Source: Mesorhizobium_G sp050247155
Lineage (GTDB): Bacteria; Pseudomonadota; Alphaproteobacteria; Rhizobiales; Rhizobiaceae
DNA: 64,000 nt
Direction of reading: 5' to 3'
Assembly (NCBI GenBank): GCA_050247155.1
Contig: JBFWUS010000010.1
Span: forward strand, 24,282-88,281
Below, one piece after another: positions 61,141 through 64,000 of the stretch. The position numbers were made by a program, and so were the translations under genes. The stretch's first letter is position 1, and each line of letters opens with the position of its first letter. The notes beneath the pieces are model-generated. The model was not told where the DNA came from and did no database searches. It was given only the letters and a program-made list of their open reading frames with translations.

Positions 61141-61342
61141 TTTACCCTTCCCCTTGCGGGGAGGGTCGGCGAGCGATCGTTTTGCGCAGCAAGCGATCGT
61201 GAGACGGGGTGGAGGTGTGACGATCTTAGACGTCCCGGAACTCCCTCCACCCCCACCCCGATCCTTCGCAAGCTCAGGATCGACTGCCCCGGGGCGAGCC
61301 ACTCGTCTCGCCCGTCCTTCGGCCGCCCTCAAGGGGAGGGAA
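61141..61342. repeat. Large C/G-rich inverted repeat
   Basis: TTTACCCTTCCCCTTGCGGG at 61141 mirrors CCCTCAAGGGGAGGGAAC ending about 61342, and GGGGTGGAGG/CCTCCACCCC pair further in. It is related to the obgE-proB repeat but longer, with an insertion in the centre. It separates convergent small genes. Confidence 0.65.
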
Positions 61343-61350
61343 CTCACCGC

Positions 61351-61542
61351 TCACTCCGCGTCCGATGCGCCGGCATCGATCCACGCGCCGAAACGGTCCT
61401 GGTTTTCACCGACCGGCTTCCAGTAGCTCGCGCATGAGCGCGGCCCGAAAAACAGTGGCGACGCAAAGCGCGGGTCGAGCCGCAAGAGCATCAGCATCAT
61501 GCCTTGCGCCGGCCTTTCACGCGTCGGCGTGGTTTTCACCAT
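61351..61542 (-). CDS. Small hypothetical protein
   Basis: A 63-residue protein (MVKTTPTRERPAQGMM...) with FFGPRSCASYWKPVGENQ and an acidic end. No family is recognised. GAGGG precedes its ATG, and it starts 21 bp after the 50-residue gene upstream, so the two are probably one transcript. Confidence 0.45.
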   Translation of the reverse strand: MVKTTPTRERPAQGMMLMLLRLDPRFASPLFFGPRSCASYWKPVGENQDRFGAWIDAGASDAE

Positions 61543-61563
61543 GCGGCCCTCGCCGCCGCGTTT

Positions 61564-61716
61564 TTAGTTGCGGCAGGCGCGCGAGGCGCAGTCCTTGTAG
61601 GCGCATTCCAGCGAGGCGGCGAGCGTATTGGCCTGGGCGATGCAGCCTTCGAAGGCGGCCTGGAAGCGCTCGTTGTAGAGGGGAAATTTCGGTTTGGTGT
61701 TGCTGTAGCGGGGCAT
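61564..61716 (-). CDS. Small cysteine-containing protein
   Basis: A 50-residue protein: MPRYSNTKPKFPLYNERFQA, then AFEGCIAQANTL and AYKDCASRACRN with four cysteines. Composition looks coding and the ORF is too short for most gene finders. Function unknown. It may be conserved in related rhizobia, which needs a search. Confidence 0.5.
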   Translation of the reverse strand: MPRYSNTKPKFPLYNERFQAAFEGCIAQANTLAASLECAYKDCASRACRN

Positions 61717-61870
61717 CGGATTTCTTCGAAGACATGGGAAGGCGTTCCCCCGCCATTCGCGGCCGGGGTTGAGAAAGATGGGAAGCGGCGCCTGGCATTG
61801 CGTCTGTTCAGTTTTTTTATTGACGCTCTGCCAAGCGCCGCCGGCCTGCTTCTCCTACCGGACCGGCCCA

Positions 61871-61967
61871 GCAGGCTTTCGCCTGCCCTGTGAGCTCACG
61901 GTTCCTCGGTCAGGGGCCGGGTCCTTGGGGTCATCCCCAGGTTCCGCCGACCGGCGGAACTACCCGG
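61871..61967. other. GC-rich three-way-junction-like structure
   Basis: CCGGGT at 61917 and ACCCGG at 61962 close a junction holding two hairpins, CCTTGGGG-TCAT-CCCCAGG and TTCCGCC-GACC-GGCGGAA; GCAGGC-TTTC-GCCTGC at 61871 precedes it. I do not recognise it as 6S, SRP, RNase P or tmRNA. It may be an RNA or part of a repeat; strand unknown. Confidence 0.4.
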
Positions 61968-62148
61968 AGCCACACTTGCCTGGATGCTGGTCGATCACCC
62001 CCGTTCCCACGGCAAACTGCCGCCGAGGATGATAAGAGGGGTGGCGAGGGGTGTGGATGAAAAAAGCGAAAACGACGCTGACAGATGGTGACAGAGTAGA
62101 GACGCTGGAGCGGATGCGTTATCCGTTTTCAAAAAAATGTTCTCTGAC

Positions 62149-62177
62149 AGCGAACAACTGTTGTGTTCTAGCGAACA
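62149..62177. promoter_or_regulatory. AGCGAACA direct repeat before the retron RNA
   Basis: AGCGAACA occurs at 62149-62156 and 62170-62177, 21 bp apart (two helical turns), with GAACA/TGTTC symmetry between them. It lies about 50 bp before the proposed msr start and could bind the retron-coded HTH protein. Confidence 0.4.
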
Positions 62178-62224
62178 GTATGGCATTTCTTGTCTGCGAC
62201 CGGGAAGGCACCACGCAACTGCGG

Positions 62225-62481
62225 CGTCTGTGACGCTTGGAGACGTAGGTCTCTTCCTCTTGTTGGCGCAGAGTCGGCTCTCCCGGCACTGTCCGATAAG
62301 GATCGCCCAGCGTGAGCGGGCGATCACGGGTAGCATGGAGGTGCCTTGGCCTGAGCCTTTCTCAGAGAGCGTGACACCAGACAATTCCGTCTGGTGCTCT
62401 GGGATGAAAGGACTCAGAAATGTCTACGTCAGACGATGATCCCCCGGTCGCCGGGCCAAGCTCTCTTGAAAGGCCTACGTC
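62225..62481 (+). ncRNA. Retron msr-msd RNA candidate
   Basis: The region shows retron order upstream of an RT gene. Candidate a1 is CGTCTG...GACGTAGG (62225-62249); candidate a2 is CTACGTCAGACG (62424-62435) or CCTACGTC (62474-62481). The msr part has AGAG-TCGG-CTCT (62270-62281) and GATCGCCC/GGGCGATC (62301-62325). The msd part is a 67-nt hairpin (62351-62417): stem CTGAG, CCTTTC, TCAGAG and CACCAGAC paired with GTCTGGTG, CTCT..., GAAAGG and CTCAG, loop AATTCC. The exact ends and the branching G are not proven. Confidence 0.65.
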
Positions 62482-62602
62482 GCGCTCTAAGTGGAGCCGT
62501 CGAGGGAGCAGATTGCGGCGCATTCTGCTTTTTGTCTGCAAGACTGTTGCGCTTGTCGTCGCAGTATTGCGGTTCATCCGCTGGTTGGTCGAGAGCCTCT
62601 AA
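62420..62602 (+). CDS. 60-residue single-pass membrane protein in the retron
   Basis: A polar, acidic-then-basic N-terminus (MSTSDDDPPVAGPSSLERP) is followed by RRGSRLRR and one hydrophobic helix (ILLFVCKTVALVVAVL) ending near the C-terminus. AAAGGA at 62407-62412 is its ribosome site and lies in the 3' arm of the msd stem, paired with CCTTTC; the ATG at 62420 and codons 2-6 overlap a2. It may be a membrane-acting toxin or effector, inferred from its small size and position. It could still be a chance ORF. Confidence 0.5.
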   Translation: MSTSDDDPPVAGPSSLERPTSRSKWSRRGSRLRRILLFVCKTVALVVAVLRFIRWLVESL

Positions 62603-62625
62603 GCTACCAATGTGCAGGTACTATT

Positions 62626-62928
62626 ATGTTAAATGAAGCATTGAGATTGATTAGGGTGTATCACGACATGAGCAAGGCAGAACTTGCTCGTGAGCTTGGG
62701 TTCTCTCGTTCATTTGTAACGGAACTCGAGGCCGGCACTAAAAAGGTAACAATCGAAACATTAGAAAAATACTCACAATTCTTTGATATGCCAGTATCTT
62801 CACTGATGTTATTTGCCGAGCGGACCGACGAATCCGATTTTTCTGAACGGGCCCGCCTGTTCGTCGCTGATAAGGCTCTTAAGATGCTCGATTGGGCAGC
62901 CACAATTTCACGAAGTGAGCGCAGCTGA
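62626..62928 (+). CDS. XRE/Cro-C1-type HTH protein in the retron
   Basis: A 100-residue protein. The HTH is ALRLIRVYHDMSKAELAREL then GFSRSFVTELEAGTKKVTIE, with the FDMPVSSLMLFAE helix completing the lambda-repressor fold; the C-terminal 35 residues are helical. AGG precedes the ATG. It lies directly upstream of the RT. Retrons with a linked HTH protein were described as a separate type (type VI in one scheme, from memory). Role as repressor or antitoxin is inference. Confidence 0.8.
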   Translation: MLNEALRLIRVYHDMSKAELARELGFSRSFVTELEAGTKKVTIETLEKYSQFFDMPVSSLMLFAERTDESDFSERARLFVADKALKMLDWAATISRSERS

Positions 62929-62939
62929 CGAGGATCTCT

Positions 62940-63839
62940 GTGCGACGCCATCCACTCAAGCAATCAAGATTATTTCGGATAACTTCCGTCCGAGATTTAG
63001 CAAGACGTTTTGATGCGGTGGCATCCGATCTTGAAGAGCTCGTTCTCCGTCACGACAACTACAAGCTTTTCCAGGTCGGCAAGGAAAAGAAGCGGAACGT
63101 TCAGGAACCAAAGGACCGTTTGAAACGGTTACACGTAAAAGTTGGGCGGTGGTTGGCTAGGATCGAGACGCCCGACTACCTGCATTCAGCCATTCGTGGG
63201 CGATCCTACATCTCCAATGCGGCTGCGCACCGTTTTGACGTCAATCTCGTTAAGGTCGATATTCGTTCATTTTTTCAGAACGTTACGACCCACTCTGTCT
63301 ACCTCTTTTTCAAAGAAGCTATGGAATGCCGCGCTGACGTTGCGATGCTTTTGGCGAAGCTATTGACGGTCGACGGTCATCTGGCAACAGGGAGTTCAGT
63401 TAGTCCAATACTCTCATACTATGCCCACAAAGGTATGTTCGATGAAATTTCCACACTGGCGAGCGCAAACGGTCTACGATTTACAGTGTACATCGATGAC
63501 ATGTGCCTCAGCGGATCCAACGCGACGAAGTTGATGCTGTTTCGCGTCCGCGGCATCATCGCCAAGCATGGCTTAGAATCACACAAGTGCCGCTTCTTCC
63601 CTGCTGGAGTTCCTCGGGTCGTAACCGGCAACGCCATAACCAAGGGCGGAATCAGACTGCCAAACAGTCGACATTTGAAGATTAAGAGGAGTTTTGATGC
63701 CTTGGAAAAAATAACGGATGAGGCACAACTGAACAAGGCATTGAATGCCCTGCGCAGCAGGCTCTTTGAGGCTGCTCAGTTGGAGCCAGCTTGGGGTGAC
63801 CGTGCTCGCAACCTCAAAGTGTCGCGGCATACCCCGTAA
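62940..63839 (+). CDS. Retron reverse transcriptase
   Basis: A 299-residue RT, the usual retron length. Retron motif NAxxH is NAAAH at 93-97; the first catalytic aspartate is in KVDIRSFF (about 107); GSSVSPILS follows; the active-site pair is D186-D187 in YIDD, a variant of YADD; the C-terminal VTG motif is at 228-230 (RVVTGNAITKGG). No maturase, endonuclease or second domain is present. GTG at 62940 has GAGGA upstream and lies 11 bp after the HTH stop. Base composition is less GC-rich than the surroundings. Confidence 0.92.
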   Translation: MRRHPLKQSRLFRITSVRDLARRFDAVASDLEELVLRHDNYKLFQVGKEKKRNVQEPKDRLKRLHVKVGRWLARIETPDYLHSAIRGRSYISNAAAHRFDVNLVKVDIRSFFQNVTTHSVYLFFKEAMECRADVAMLLAKLLTVDGHLATGSSVSPILSYYAHKGMFDEISTLASANGLRFTVYIDDMCLSGSNATKLMLFRVRGIIAKHGLESHKCRFFPAGVPRVVTGNAITKGGIRLPNSRHLKIKRSFDALEKITDEAQLNKALNALRSRLFEAAQLEPAWGDRARNLKVSRHTP

Positions 63840-63840
63840 T

Positions 63841-63892
63841 CGCCCCTCACCGCCTCGCTGCGCTCGGCACTTCTCCCCATTGGGGCGAGGAA
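63841..63892. repeat. C/G-rich repeat fragment after the RT
   Basis: CGCCCCTCACCGCCTCGCTG followed by CTTCTCCCCATTGGGGCGAG matches half of the C/G-rich palindrome family seen elsewhere in the window. It closes the retron island. Confidence 0.5.
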
Positions 63893-63907
63893 CCCAAGCT
63901 GTAGAAA

Positions 63908-64000
63908 CTACACCAAATCCGCCATCAGCCCGGCAGCCACACTCAGCCGTGACACGGTGATGTCGCCGCCTTCGGTGAGCGCTTGCAGCCTATCGCGCAG
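63908..64000 (-). CDS. C-terminus of a large gene, possibly NAD-glutamate dehydrogenase
   Basis: Thirty residues are visible, ending ITVSRLSVAAGLMADLV and TAG; the rest lies beyond the window. The ending resembles that of the very large NAD-specific glutamate dehydrogenases of alphaproteobacteria, from memory; not certain. It converges on the retron RT. Confidence 0.4.
   Translation of the reverse strand: MRDRLQALTEGGDITVSRLSVAAGLMADLV

Larger units (their letters stand above)
61717..62224. other. 508-bp gap before the retron RNA
   Basis: No convincing gene. It holds a three-way-junction-like structured block at 61871-61967 and, toward its end, AGCGAACA direct repeats near the probable retron promoter. 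Base composition becomes less GC-rich past about 62040, where the island begins. Confidence 0.5.

Noticed and set aside
61871..61967. 6S, SRP, RNase P or tmRNA gene
   Set aside because: Conserved landmarks of these RNAs (for example the RNase P AGGAAAGTCCGGGC segment or the tmRNA tag frame) are not present.
62940..63839. Group II intron or diversity-generating retroelement
   Set aside because: The RT lacks a maturase/X domain and endonuclease, no domain V/VI structure is seen, and no template/variable repeat pair was found; NAxxH and VTG motifs indicate a retron.
1..64000. CRISPR arrays, tRNA genes, rRNA operons, prophage structural genes, insertion sequences with transposase
   Set aside because: None found on reading; repeats present are palindromic intergenic units without spaced direct repeats or transposase genes.

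Overview
The window reads as a chromosomal segment of a high-GC alphaproteobacterium of the order Hyphomicrobiales (Rhizobiales), most like Mesorhizobium or a close Phyllobacteriaceae relative. This is inferred from the gene order (obgE-proB-proA-nadD-rsfS-rlmH-envC-like-ctpA-rppH; hemC-hemD-mic60-like-hemY; sdhCDAB), a betaine-lipid operon, a CenR-like orphan regulator and families of long palindromic intergenic repeats. No rRNA, tRNA or CRISPR array was recognised.

Layout. 1-5.7 kb: a gene tail closed by a palindromic mobile-type repeat, a DoxX protein, a GntR regulator facing a decayed DapA-family gene, purH with a GNAT gene, a glutamine amidotransferase and a TerB gene. 5.8-14.7 kb: heme genes with a mitofilin/Mic60-like gene, then tsaD-gpsA-YciI, a HicBA-type toxin-antitoxin pair, an EVE gene and a methyltransferase. 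14.7-17.6 kb: two paralogous LysR genes, each divergent from a DUF1127-like small gene across a shared intergenic motif. 17.6-28.2 kb: L,D-transpeptidase, CenR-like regulator, xthA, a probable phosphate-starvation lipid-remodelling operon (plcP-like, btaA, btaB) behind a Pho-box-like site, an M20 hydrolase, prpE, a SEL1-repeat protein and an SDR.

28.3-47.4 kb: obgE, proB and proA, a ParDE-like toxin-antitoxin pair inserted before nadD, a GH144-like gene overlapping the nadD 3' end, rsfS, rlmH, an EnvC-like factor, ctpA, a divergent polysaccharide deacetylase, rppH, alr-dadA, and a MarR-type regulator with a cysteine cluster facing a secreted protein. 47.5-61.7 kb: leuC, a GGDEF protein, envelope proteins, a CtrA-type box, sdhCDAB interrupted by a vapD-like gene, YceH, a highly structured minus-strand transcript candidate with a 23-residue ORF behind a perfect Shine-Dalgarno, a UMF1-type MFS transporter and small cysteine-containing proteins.

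61.7-63.8 kb is an accessory island holding what I read as an intact retron: an msr-msd-like RNA with a 67-nt hairpin, a 60-residue single-pass membrane protein whose ribosome-binding site lies in that hairpin, an XRE/Cro-type HTH protein, and a reverse transcriptase with the retron NAxxH and VTG motifs and a YIDD active site. It sits beside the end of a large minus-strand gene, possibly NAD-glutamate dehydrogenase. The retron is the most interesting system in the window.
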